Shown: positions 1 through 7,580 of the stretch, one piece after another
Numbering within the stretch: position 1 is the stretch's first letter
How the letters are laid out: each line of letters opens with the position of its first letter
From: Rikenellaceae bacterium UBA1749
GTDB taxonomy: Bacteria; Bacteroidota; Bacteroidia; Bacteroidales; Rikenellaceae
Assembly: GCA_002315675.1 (NCBI GenBank)
Contig: DCHP01000116.1
Span: forward strand, 1-13,246
Length of the DNA: 13,246 nt
Direction: 5' to 3'
Notes under the pieces: model-generated
The model's database searches: none
The model's input: only the letters and a program-made list of their open reading frames with translations
What the model was told of the DNA's origin: nothing
Made by a program: the position numbers and the translations under genes

Positions 1-2
1 GC

Positions 3-152
3 GGTATTCCGGCAAAGGTCTTCTCCAATTTGAAGAAGAAATATGTCAAGCTGTATCAAGAGTTTTGCAGTTGTATCGACTCGTCATTCCTTGACGATCC
101 TACCAAGCATAACTACAAGGCTCTATTGGCAAAGAGACTTGAAATAGAGTAA
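3..152 (+). CDS. C-terminal end of a hexapeptide-repeat acyltransferase (partial)
   Basis: This open frame enters from the left edge and ends at TAA 150-152, leaving 49 residues. It begins GIPAKVFSNLKKKY, the signature that closes the left-handed beta-helix in bacterial O-acetyltransferases and serine-acetyltransferase-like enzymes (usually GNPAKVI or GIPAKVI). A charged helical tail follows and ends KRLEIE. Such enzymes usually move an acetyl group from acetyl-CoA to a sugar or amino sugar, often in capsule or O-antigen loci. That role is inferred from the family, because the catalytic part lies outside the window. A 277-bp gap separates it from the next operon, so it is probably a separate transcription unit. 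The family call rests on one short motif and the substrate cannot be given. Confidence 0.6.
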   Translation, partial: GIPAKVFSNLKKKYVKLYQEFCSCIDSSFLDDPTKHNYKALLAKRLEIE

Positions 153-429
153 TAATTGCATCAAAATAGTTCGTCATCGACATAGCAAAGAGTTTACGGT
201 ATTGCAGTTCAAGGATATTTTCAGTAAATTGCAAGTTTGTCTCAGTGAGATTGGTTGGATATTGACTAATAACTTGCTATGACTTGACTATCAAAAGTCA
301 CATATGAACACTTCAATTAGTCTACTGATTTTCAATTGTCAATACATCCCGTATTAACAGTTTTATACAATTAATAAAGTTTATACAGCGCTTCCTGTAT
401 TAGAAGCACACACTTTAGTAGCACACTCT
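153..429. other. Intergenic region upstream of the Dlt-like operon; no gene seen
   Basis: This AT-rich 277-bp gap lies between the acyltransferase stop and the first gene of the Dlt-like operon. I found no open frame of note and no clean TTTG-N20-TAnnTTTG promoter. A weak inverted repeat (TGACTT near 280 with AAGTCA near 295) has too short a stem to call a terminator. The operon promoter must lie here or upstream, but I cannot place it. Confidence 0.5.
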
Positions 430-1836
430 ATGTTTGATTTAAAGAGTTACAATGATAATCTTGCTTGTATCAGTTCCAATGGACGGCAGCTGACGTATGG
501 CGAGTTGGAAGAACTGGCCAGACATGTCTGTTCCCAGATGGAAGCACATAGGTTAGTATTCTGTTTATGTAGCAATACCATTGGATCTATAGTAGGTTAC
601 GTTGCATTTCTTAAAAACAATGATGCCACATTGTTGCTTGAAAATGGCATGAACAGGGAGGCCTTTGAGGAGCTTTTGAGTGTGTACAGGCCTAGTTATA
701 TTTGGGCACCGATAAATTCCAGACTTGTATTTTACGGAGAAAAATTACTTGAAGTTGAAGGATATGCACTACTAAAAACAGGTAATGAAACACCTGTAGC
801 AAATGATTTGGCAGTAATGCTTGCGACTTCTGGCAGCACTGGTTCGCCTAAGGTCGTACGACTGACAAAGAATAATCTACGTTGCAACGCTGAGTCAATC
901 ATAGGGTTTCTGCATATTACCAGTAAAGAAAGACCAATACTGGGACTGCCCATGAACTATGCATTTGGACTGTCTGTAATCAATTCGCACTTGATGAAGG
1001 GAGCTACTTTACTACTAACAGAAAAATCATTTGTCGAGCGCGAGTTTGTAGAGTTTGCCATTGATAACGGTTTCACATCCTATTCCGGTGTTCCGTTTGC
1101 TTACAAGACAATAATGAAGCTATCCTTGTGGAGGCAGCAGATGCCGTCATTGCGTACGTTGACAATGGCTGGCGGTATGCCAGACTGGGAAGTAGTACAT
1201 TTCTTTGACAATACCCTCAGACCACTTGGCAAGAAGTTGTATGTGATGTATGGTCAGGCAGAGGCAACGGCAAGAATTGCATACCTGGAGCCAGAATTCA
1301 TCAGCAAAAAACCGGGTAGTATTGGCAAGTGCATTTCAGGAGGAGAGATCTGGCTTGAAGGAGAAGACGGAGAAGTCATCAACAGTCCATTTGTAAAAGG
1401 TGAGCTTGTATATCGGGGGAAAAACGTAAGCCTCGGCTATGCCGATAGTGCTGAAGATCTTACCAGAGGCGATGACAACGGTGGCGTCATCCATACTGGA
1501 GACATAGGATACATGGATGCTGATGGCTATTATTTCATAACCGGCAGAAAGGGACGATTCGTGAAACTTTTCGGTATCAGAATGAGTCTTGACCATATCG
1601 AAACACTTTTGCAACCATTGCTGACAGACTGCGCCTGCGTAGGTGACGATGAGCATATTACAGTCTATACAACAGACAAGAGTGAGAAATGGAATGATGA
1701 GAAATGGAATGAAGTGATTGACAAAATATCCATGCGTACGAAAATTCCAAGAAAGTCATTTTCTGTATACCAGATAGACAAGATGCCACGAGCTAAAAGT
1801 GGTAAGGTACAATATGCAAATCTGATAAACCAATGA
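430..1836 (+). CDS. Adenylate-forming enzyme, DltA/acyl-CoA-ligase-like (AMP-binding superfamily)
   Basis: This 468-residue enzyme should activate a carboxylic acid with ATP to an acyl-adenylate and transfer it to the carrier protein encoded two genes downstream. ANL-superfamily motifs appear in order: phosphate loop LATSGSTGSPK (131-141), YGQAEAT (274-280, usual YGxTE), HTGD (355-358), hinge GRKGRFVKLFG (372-382) and C-terminal PRAKSGK with candidate catalytic Lys459. The length is close to that of DltA. The A4 region reads NYAFGLS (176-182). DltA and NRPS enzymes have FDxS there, where Asp holds the substrate amino group, so Gly180 argues against an alpha-amino acid. The usual hinge Asp is also Gly (375). 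It heads the operon and overlaps the next gene by ATGA. An acyl-CoA ligase is possible, but the ACP, MBOAT and SGNH neighbours favour a Dlt-type role. Confidence 0.85.
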   Translation: MFDLKSYNDNLACISSNGRQLTYGELEELARHVCSQMEAHRLVFCLCSNTIGSIVGYVAFLKNNDATLLLENGMNREAFEELLSVYRPSYIWAPINSRLVFYGEKLLEVEGYALLKTGNETPVANDLAVMLATSGSTGSPKVVRLTKNNLRCNAESIIGFLHITSKERPILGLPMNYAFGLSVINSHLMKGATLLLTEKSFVEREFVEFAIDNGFTSYSGVPFAYKTIMKLSLWRQQMPSLRTLTMAGGMPDWEVVHFFDNTLRPLGKKLYVMYGQAEATARIAYLEPEFISKKPGSIGKCISGGEIWLEGEDGEVINSPFVKGELVYRGKNVSLGYADSAEDLTRGDDNGGVIHTGDIGYMDADGYYFITGRKGRFVKLFGIRMSLDHIETLLQPLLTDCACVGDDEHITVYTTDKSEKWNDEKWNEVIDKISMRTKIPRKSFSVYQIDKMPRAKSGKVQYANLINQ

Positions 1837-2981
1837 AATACAAAATAACGGAAGATAGTGAGGAAATAAAGAAAATTGGTTACCAGATAATGGCTGAAAA
1901 TCCTGTGAGATATCCAGATAGGCTATGGCAGGAATTTCAGCAGAAATTTCTTGAATTCTTGCCAGATGAAGAGCAACTAAGGGGAATATTTTCAAGTGCC
2001 GTATATCATCAGCAGATATATGGTACCAGCATTATGGACTACTTAACTTTCCGTTTTGAAGAAAAGAGTCATAAGGAGAAAATTGAGTATGTAACCTGGT
2101 TCAGCAGGTTTGTATATATGGCATTTTTGAACAAGGACAGGGATCTTCATCTGCTGGACAACAAGTTTGAGGCATATAACATACTGAAACCATACTACAA
2201 GCGTGAAGCTATCTCTGTTGGAAGCTGGGATGATTTTGAGATATTCTGCGAGTTTGTAAAAAGGTATAACCGAGTTTTTGTGAAACCTATCAATCTGGAA
2301 TTGGCCGAAGGAGTACACAGACTTGTCATTAGAGCGGAGGATGATCTGAAGGTTGTATTCAGCGCCTTACTTGAGGAGGCTGATAAGCTTTATTGCGAGG
2401 ATGTTACACGGGATGTTGACAAACGGCTCATTATTGAGGAGGAACTTGTACAGTCGAAAGAGATGGCCAGATTCAATCCTATGGAAATGTCGGTTCTAAG
2501 AGTGACTACTATACTGGTGAAAGGCAAGGTAAATTTCTTCTACCCCTGTTTCAGGATGATGTGCGGAAATGGAGAGGACCTGAAAGGAGAAATGTATAGT
2601 TATGAGGCACTAATAGATGAGAAGACAGGCCTTGTCGTAACCGATGGAATAGAGAGCAGATGTTCTATTGAATACCATCCAGTAACTGGAATGAAGATAA
2701 AGGGTTTCCAGATGCCGGAATGGGAAGAGTTGAGAAGTATGCTGGAGGAAGCGTCACTAAAGTTGCCGACACTAAGATATATTGGCTGGGATGTAGCTCA
2801 TACCGATAGAGGATGGTGCATCATTGAAGGCAACACAAATGGGGAATTCTTTTTTCAGATGTGCGTAGGGCGTGGTGTTAAGAAAGAATTTGAGGATATG
2901 ATAGGATTCCATACACCATTTGGGTTTATGCTGGAGGAAGTGGAACAATTAGTGGATAACAGAAAAAACAGACGCAAATAA
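1833..2981 (+). CDS. ATP-grasp protein of the sugar-transfer-associated type (PF14397-like)
   Basis: This 382-residue protein has the landmarks of an ATP-grasp ligase. They are DNKFEAY (109-115), a nucleotide-binding lysine in FVKP (149-152), the acidic adenine-contact strand IEEELVQ (201-207), SVLRVTT (220-226), and GWD (318-320) followed by IIEGN (330-334), where Glu332 and Asn334 are the likely metal ligands. The stretch HPVTGMKIKGFQMPEWEEL and the WDV...EGN ending recall the sugar-transfer-associated ATP-grasp family found in polysaccharide loci. ATP-grasp enzymes join a carboxylate to an amine, thiol or hydroxyl through an acyl phosphate; the substrates of this family are not established. 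The start overlaps the preceding stop by ATGA, so the two are probably translationally coupled. It is absent from the classical dlt operon. I infer it builds or modifies the acyl cargo or its acceptor. Confidence 0.75.
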   Translation: MKYKITEDSEEIKKIGYQIMAENPVRYPDRLWQEFQQKFLEFLPDEEQLRGIFSSAVYHQQIYGTSIMDYLTFRFEEKSHKEKIEYVTWFSRFVYMAFLNKDRDLHLLDNKFEAYNILKPYYKREAISVGSWDDFEIFCEFVKRYNRVFVKPINLELAEGVHRLVIRAEDDLKVVFSALLEEADKLYCEDVTRDVDKRLIIEEELVQSKEMARFNPMEMSVLRVTTILVKGKVNFFYPCFRMMCGNGEDLKGEMYSYEALIDEKTGLVVTDGIESRCSIEYHPVTGMKIKGFQMPEWEELRSMLEEASLKLPTLRYIGWDVAHTDRGWCIIEGNTNGEFFFQMCVGRGVKKEFEDMIGFHTPFGFMLEEVEQLVDNRKNRRK

Positions 2982-2995
2982 TTTACGTTTATAAT

Positions 2996-3223
2996 ATGGA
3001 TATGAAAGAGAAAATTGCAACAATACTAAAGGAAAATATTGCCGGAGTGGACACTGAATCCAAGGCTTTGGTGGATGAGGGATACATTACATCGCTTGCC
3101 ATTATTCAATTGGTGTCTGAGTTGGACATTGCATTTGACATTGAAATTACATTCGAGGCAATCACAAAAGAGAACTTCAACTCTGTAGAGGCAATTGAAA
3201 AGATGGTAAAAGAATACCTGTAA
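2996..3223 (+). CDS. Acyl carrier protein, DltC-like
   Basis: This 75-residue acidic, helical protein has the size and pattern of a carrier protein. The phosphopantetheine site is DEGYITSLAIIQLVSELD, with Ser33 as the attachment residue. The usual DSL (or LDSM in DltC) has become TSL, so the conserved Asp before the serine is replaced by Thr. Helix III (SVEAIEKMVKEYL) and the FDIEITFEAI segment are typical. It should carry the acid activated by the adenylating enzyme as a thioester and present it to the MBOAT protein. No phosphopantetheinyl transferase is encoded in the window, so a housekeeping enzyme would have to load it. It sits 14 bp after the ATP-grasp gene and 2 bp before the next. A second in-frame ATG at 3002 is an equally possible start. 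Confidence 0.85.
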   Translation: MDMKEKIATILKENIAGVDTESKALVDEGYITSLAIIQLVSELDIAFDIEITFEAITKENFNSVEAIEKMVKEYL

Positions 3224-3225
3224 GG

Positions 3226-4485
3226 ATGAAGAAAAAGATTTTCACAATCTACTTTATCGTTCTAATGGCTGCAATGGGAGGTATTTCCATTGCTACATTC
3301 GTTACAAAACATTGTCCCGAGACATTTCAAGGTAACAAAAAATCGACTAATGTCCCAGTCATTGAATCATTTGAGGAATTATACCCCTTTGAAAAAGAGG
3401 AAAGAGAACTACCTGGTACGAAAAAGATTAGCATCCCATGGTTTTTATCGAAGTATCTGAAAAAGGTATTACATGCGGAAGCTGGAATAGACTTATATAC
3501 AAAAGAGATGAATCCTCTATATGAGCCGTTTATGAGTATTCCTGGATGGTATAATGAAGCAACAAAAAATGATATAATAATTAATGGGAGCAGCGTCATT
3601 GTTCGGCTTTCCAATGGCTATTACACTTTCCCTTTCCCATATAGCCGTTCTGAAAAATCATGGAATAGTTTGCTTGATTTCACAAAATGGCTGAAACCAA
3701 TGGGTATCAAGTTCTTTCATATGATTTCAGCAGATAAGGGAGACGATAGTTTCGGAACATTTCCAGAAGGGATTCCCCAAGGATATGAATGTTTGGCTGA
3801 AGAGTATAAGGCGTATTTAGACGAAAATGGGATAGACTATCTGATGGCAAAGCCCAAGTTACTGGCCCAAAACAGTGATTTCTATTATTGGTTCTATAAG
3901 GCCGACCATCACTGGAATGTTCACGCAGGACTGCAGATGGCAAAAGAAAGTGCGAAGAAAATAAAGGAGCTTGGTTTTGAGGCGGATATTGATGCCCTAA
4001 AGAGGGAAAATTTTACATTGAGCATCTATCCTAATAGCTTTATCGGGAGCCTTGGACGTGCAATGGAGCCAGAATATATTGAGGATATGGAGGTATATTT
4101 CCCAATAAATGACACTAAATTCCATATTCAGATTCCAAGCCAGGGCCTTGACATTAGAGGGAACTTCAACGAAACTCTGATTGTGAATGAATATCTTTCA
4201 ATGGATAATTCATCGTATCGTGCATTTTTGCACGGAGATAACCCCCTCATCATGATAGAAAACGAAAAAGTTAGCAATGAAACCAGGTTGCTGGTTATCA
4301 AACAATCAAAGGCGGATATCATGTGTCCCTATCTTGCCAATACTATACGTTATCTTGATGTGATAGATCCACGATGTTTTAACGGGAGCATCCGTTCATT
4401 CATAAAGCAGACACGACCAGATGTAGTGATGGTCTGTATTGATGTACCATGGGAGGGAGGCGAGAAGTCCTGGGAACTGAAATGA
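3226..4485 (+). CDS. Membrane-anchored SGNH-type O-acyltransferase accessory protein, AlgX/AlgJ (DHHW) family-like
   Basis: This 419-residue protein has a single N-terminal hydrophobic segment (about residues 4-27, after MKKK), placing the rest in the periplasm as a signal anchor. The motif ADHHWNVHAG (226-235) is the family signature, and Asp227 and His229 correspond to the Asp-x-His pair of AlgX. The candidate nucleophile is Ser361 in RLLVIKQSKAD. The usual block there is xxDSF, so Asp and Phe are replaced and only Ser remains. A later YLDVIDPRCF resembles the conserved ending that follows the serine in this family. In alginate and related systems such proteins act with an MBOAT protein to place acyl groups on exported glycan. 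Here it occupies the place of DltD. It starts 2 bp after the carrier protein and overlaps the MBOAT gene by ATGA. Confidence 0.75.
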   Translation: MKKKIFTIYFIVLMAAMGGISIATFVTKHCPETFQGNKKSTNVPVIESFEELYPFEKEERELPGTKKISIPWFLSKYLKKVLHAEAGIDLYTKEMNPLYEPFMSIPGWYNEATKNDIIINGSSVIVRLSNGYYTFPFPYSRSEKSWNSLLDFTKWLKPMGIKFFHMISADKGDDSFGTFPEGIPQGYECLAEEYKAYLDENGIDYLMAKPKLLAQNSDFYYWFYKADHHWNVHAGLQMAKESAKKIKELGFEADIDALKRENFTLSIYPNSFIGSLGRAMEPEYIEDMEVYFPINDTKFHIQIPSQGLDIRGNFNETLIVNEYLSMDNSSYRAFLHGDNPLIMIENEKVSNETRLLVIKQSKADIMCPYLANTIRYLDVIDPRCFNGSIRSFIKQTRPDVVMVCIDVPWEGGEKSWELK

Positions 4486-5957
4486 GTATAGTATCAACAT
4501 CTTTCCTGTTTCTGTTTATGCCTGTAACAATTGGCATTTACTTTCTAATTCCTTTCAAGAATGGGCTGAAATGGAGAAATGTATTTATGCTACTTGTCAG
4601 TCTATTTTTTTATGCCTGGGGAGAACCTATTTTCATTATACTGTTACTGTTTCTGAGTCTTCTCGTATGGTTGTTAGGGAAAATGGCCGAAGGGCAAAGA
4701 AATACAGCTATTGGCAAATGGGCTGTTGCTTTGACGGTCTTTGTCAATGTTAGTGTCCTACTGAGTTTCAAATACTTGAGTCAAATTCTTGATGTATTGG
4801 GAGCACTATGGACCAAGGATCTGTCATCTTTCAGCACCACCCTGCCCATTGGACTTTCATTCTTCAGCTTCCATGCGATATCATATGTTGTAGATATTTA
4901 CAGGGGACAATGCCACAGCCCCAAGAGTATTCTGAATACAACTTTGTATCTATCTGTATTTTTCAAGATGTTGCAGGGACCCATTATGACCTATCGTGAG
5001 TTCGAGCCTCAGATTGATCAAAGAAGTTCTTCCTGGAATAATGTATGCGAGGGAGTCTGGCGGTTAGCCATCGGATTCGGCAAGAAGATGGTTATTGCAG
5101 CTAATCTTGCACCCATGGTCAAATATATTTTTATGTCTGACCTCAGCATACTGTCGATGGCTGATGCGTGGATAGGTTGCGTGAGTTTTATGGTTTTCAT
5201 GTATTTTGATTTTTCCGGTTATTCGGATATGGCAATCGGGCTCGGACGTGTATTCGGTTTCAAGGTACCGGAGAATTTCAATTATCCATATATATCAACA
5301 TCCGTATCAGAATACTGGAGGCGGTGGCATATCACTCTTATTGACTGGTTCAGGGATTATCTTTATTATCCAATACTTTTAGGGCCTTCAGTGAGACTCA
5401 GAAAGTACCTGCTTCGGCATAATATAAGCAGTCAGGTTGCTAAATCAATACAGAATATTTTTGTACCAGCATGTGTATGGTTAGTGACTGCACTATGGCA
5501 CGGAACCAACTGGAACTACACACTATGGGGAGTACTGAACTGTATAGCAATAGAGATTGAGTTCTATTTTCTAGCGCCTAATAGCAAAAGGGCAACTGTG
5601 CCAGTTCGGTGGATGGGGGTAATGATGTTTCTGTTACTGACAGTACCACTTATAAATACTATATCCTTTGAAAATGCATGTCTGTATATCAGAGCAATGT
5701 TTGCTGGCACCGGACAATATGGAATTTCGTTACTGACGGGAAGTTTATTGGATCATGCCATAATATTCCTGACATTCGGGATAGTGGGTTGTTTCCCTGT
5801 AATATCGTCCTTGAAACGTAGGTGGTATCCTACCGGAAAACGGACAATGAGCGTGATATGGAATACTGCAGAGGTGGTTCTGATGATGGCTGTCGTCATC
5901 GTAGCTCTGGCCTATCTGTTCAATAATGGAAAAGTTTGGTTTTTGTATCAGCAATGA
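4482..5957 (+). CDS. MBOAT-family membrane O-acyltransferase (AlgI/DltB-like)
   Basis: This polytopic protein of 491 residues carries the AlgI/DltB core. SVSEYWRRWHITLIDWF lies at 275-291 with conserved His283, and TALWHGTNWNYTLWG at 336-350 with His340, the expected catalytic histidine. YFDFSGYSDMAIGLGRVFGF (241-260) and LPIGLSFFSFHAISYVVD are further hallmarks. It should take the acyl group from the carrier protein at the inner face of the membrane and pass it outward. I chose ATG 4482 rather than the in-frame ATG at 4449. It gives MSIVSTSFLFLFMPV, the usual start of these proteins, and an exact ATGA overlap with the preceding stop. The longer start would add 11 polar residues before the first helix. 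It also overlaps the MATE gene by ATGA, so export and acylation are probably made together. Confidence 0.9.
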   Translation: MSIVSTSFLFLFMPVTIGIYFLIPFKNGLKWRNVFMLLVSLFFYAWGEPIFIILLLFLSLLVWLLGKMAEGQRNTAIGKWAVALTVFVNVSVLLSFKYLSQILDVLGALWTKDLSSFSTTLPIGLSFFSFHAISYVVDIYRGQCHSPKSILNTTLYLSVFFKMLQGPIMTYREFEPQIDQRSSSWNNVCEGVWRLAIGFGKKMVIAANLAPMVKYIFMSDLSILSMADAWIGCVSFMVFMYFDFSGYSDMAIGLGRVFGFKVPENFNYPYISTSVSEYWRRWHITLIDWFRDYLYYPILLGPSVRLRKYLLRHNISSQVAKSIQNIFVPACVWLVTALWHGTNWNYTLWGVLNCIAIEIEFYFLAPNSKRATVPVRWMGVMMFLLLTVPLINTISFENACLYIRAMFAGTGQYGISLLTGSLLDHAIIFLTFGIVGCFPVISSLKRRWYPTGKRTMSVIWNTAEVVLMMAVVIVALAYLFNNGKVWFLYQQ

Positions 5958-7168
5958 GAGAAATATCAATAGTTAAGGAACATGCCATTTTTCTGGCTTC
6001 AATGTTTATCACCATTCTGACATCCCAGGCTACTATGGTAGTGGATGCTTCGGTTGGTGGTAACCTGCTGGGAACAGATGCCGTATCTGCCGTGAATCTT
6101 GTTATGCCAGTGTATGAATTGTTTTATGCGCTTGTCATGATGCTTGGGATGGGGGGATGTACAATTGCCTCAATGTGCCTTGGAAGGGGTGATATGTTTG
6201 CTGTTCGCAAGCACTTTACGGCTGCCGTAACTTCATCTGCTGTGATTATAATCCTGATGGGCATTGGGATATTGGTTTACCATGATAAAATGGTTGAACT
6301 TCTATGCGGAGACTCATACCTATACGAGTTAACAAGGGATTACCTTGAGGCGATGGTGCCGTATTTCGTGATTGCCGGGGTGTCTATGACTTTTATGTTG
6401 TTCACTGCGATGACTGGCCGGCCCGTACTTGTTATGTGGTGCGTTATTATGCAGTTTATAGTAAATATAACAAGTAATATCCTATTAATAAAAGTGGCAG
6501 GAATGGGTATTGAAGCGTTGGCTTATTCGTCGGCTTTGGCCAGTGGTTTAACGCTATTAATGCTTCTAACATATTATCATAATAACGAATGTCCATTCAG
6601 AATAGCAAGGTGTTCCTTCAGGGAGTTTTGGAGTACACTTGGGTGTAATGTCAGGTACGGAGGGGGATATATTGCTGTGAATCTAGCGTATATGACAATG
6701 GCGTATTCAATGAATTCACTGGTACTGAGGTTATCTGGCGAAGATGGTATGTTTTTATGGTCTGTTGTGATGATGATTTATCTTACAGGTGATTATGCAT
6801 CTGCAGCTGCCCAGGAGACATCGTTGTCTTTAGGAGGGCGGTTGCTTGGCAAGGGGGACAGGTCAGGTTTCAAAATGGTTTATAACAGGTCCCTTATCTT
6901 TGCACTTGTATGGATAGGACTTATTCTTGTTGCAGTTTTTGCATTTCCATCGATGACGTTGCCACTGTTTGGAGTTACCGGGGAAACAGTTTATCCTTCT
7001 GTTCTGCGGACTGTAGCACTTGCCATTCCGTTTATTGTTGGGGTAAACATTTGCAACCTGTTTCTGGTGCGATTGGTTCAACAGGATAAAGTCGTTATAT
7101 ATGCTCTACTTTCCTGGATGCTATATATGACGGTACCTGTAACGTATTTGATCTGGTACATTTGTTGA
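5954..7168 (+). CDS. MATE-type multidrug/lipid exporter, C-terminally short
   Basis: This integral membrane protein has 404 residues from ATG 5954. A longer frame can begin at TTG 5936, but ATG 5954 gives MREISIVKEH and an ATGA overlap with the MBOAT stop, matching other joins in the operon. The family signature is VVDASVGGNLLGTDAVSAVNLVMP written in two parts: VVDASVGGNLLG in the first helix region, then DAVSAVNLVMPVYEL. RYGGGYIAVNLAYM marks the start of the second half. I count about 11 hydrophobic helices rather than 12, and the protein ends right after the eleventh. MATE proteins are cation-coupled antiporters for small molecules, and the wider MOP superfamily includes lipid-linked sugar flippases. 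As last gene of the operon it may export the cargo or an acceptor, but no substrate is visible. Confidence 0.8.
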   Translation: MREISIVKEHAIFLASMFITILTSQATMVVDASVGGNLLGTDAVSAVNLVMPVYELFYALVMMLGMGGCTIASMCLGRGDMFAVRKHFTAAVTSSAVIIILMGIGILVYHDKMVELLCGDSYLYELTRDYLEAMVPYFVIAGVSMTFMLFTAMTGRPVLVMWCVIMQFIVNITSNILLIKVAGMGIEALAYSSALASGLTLLMLLTYYHNNECPFRIARCSFREFWSTLGCNVRYGGGYIAVNLAYMTMAYSMNSLVLRLSGEDGMFLWSVVMMIYLTGDYASAAAQETSLSLGGRLLGKGDRSGFKMVYNRSLIFALVWIGLILVAVFAFPSMTLPLFGVTGETVYPSVLRTVALAIPFIVGVNICNLFLVRLVQQDKVVIYALLSWMLYMTVPVTYLIWYIC

Positions 7169-7523
7169 TGGCCTAAAAAAAACTAGAGTTGACTTGGAGT
7201 CAACAGGGCAATACCGTGATTATTTCACCAATCCAATTTTACAAATAATGTTGATTTCTGCTTATTCTGTCTCGGCAGCCTAAATAGTAGATACTATGTC
7301 ATTAATGGTCATTTTAGTCCTATAGTTCAAATTGCATGTTCAAATCTTCAAATATCACCCAGTCAATTTTGTCATGACTGTATACCGATTCAAATATCGT
7401 GTACAAGGAAAATGTTTAATCTTCTTTGAAGAATAAACAATTATAAGTCATGGTCAAAAACTAATTCATCGAATTTACTCTGCCAAATACTGAATTAATA
7501 TACATTATTATCTGGATTGTAAA
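7169..7523. other. Non-coding stretch after the Dlt-like operon; imperfect palindromes only
   Basis: No convincing gene is seen here on either strand. Two inverted repeats stand out. The first is GTTGACT 7188-7194 with AGTCAAC 7198-7204 around a 3-base loop. It has an A-run on its left (about 7174-7182), so it would act as a terminator only for the minus strand, which has no gene. The second has 11-base arms with one mismatch (7414-7424 and 7428-7438) around TTT. Their roles are unknown. The operator-promoter region begins at 7524. Confidence 0.5.
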
Positions 7524-7544
7524 TTTGTGTAAATTTTACACAAA
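7524..7544. promoter_or_regulatory. Operator 1 (palindrome) upstream of the ADP-ribose cluster promoter
   Basis: This is a perfect palindrome with 10-bp arms TTTGTGTAAA and TTTACACAAA around a central T at 7534. It ends 3 bp before the -33 TTTG element. A near-identical copy is centred 55 bp downstream, about five helical turns, so two dimers could bind the same face of the DNA. A second possible -7 box, TAAATTTG at 7520-7527, overlaps its left arm but has no matching -33 box. The likely ligand is the Nudix/winged-helix regulator encoded at 8180, which is inferred from position. Confidence 0.75.
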
Positions 7545-7547
7545 ATA

Positions 7548-7579
7548 TTTGGATGATTAACTTTTCATACATATCTTTG
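7548..7579 (+). promoter_or_regulatory. Bacteroides-type promoter for the ADP-ribose cluster
   Basis: A -33 box TTTG (7548-7551) and a -7 box TATCTTTG (7572-7579) are separated by exactly 20 bp. Both match the Bacteroidetes primary-sigma consensus TTTG and TAnnTTTG. Transcription would begin near 7584-7588, inside the second palindrome, and give a leader of about 115 nt before ATG 7701. Palindromic operators on both sides suggest tight repression. Confidence 0.75.
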
Positions 7580-7580
7580 T

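Noticed and set aside
4449..4481. Longer MBOAT start at ATG 4449
   Set aside because: It adds 11 polar residues before a normal MBOAT N-terminus and overlaps the preceding gene by 37 nt; ATG 4482 gives the ATGA coupling seen elsewhere in the operon.
5936..5953. TTG start for the MATE gene at 5936
   Set aside because: A rare start codon giving six extra residues; ATG 5954 overlaps the MBOAT stop exactly as ATGA.
430..7168. Naming the first operon dltABCD
   Set aside because: The adenylation pocket lacks the amino-binding Asp, the SGNH protein is AlgX/J-like rather than DltD, and two genes are foreign to dlt; gene symbols would mislead.
7174..7204. Forward terminator of the Dlt-like operon at GTTGACT/AGTCAAC
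   Set aside because: The stem is only 7 bp and is not followed by T residues; its A-run is on the wrong side for + strand termination.
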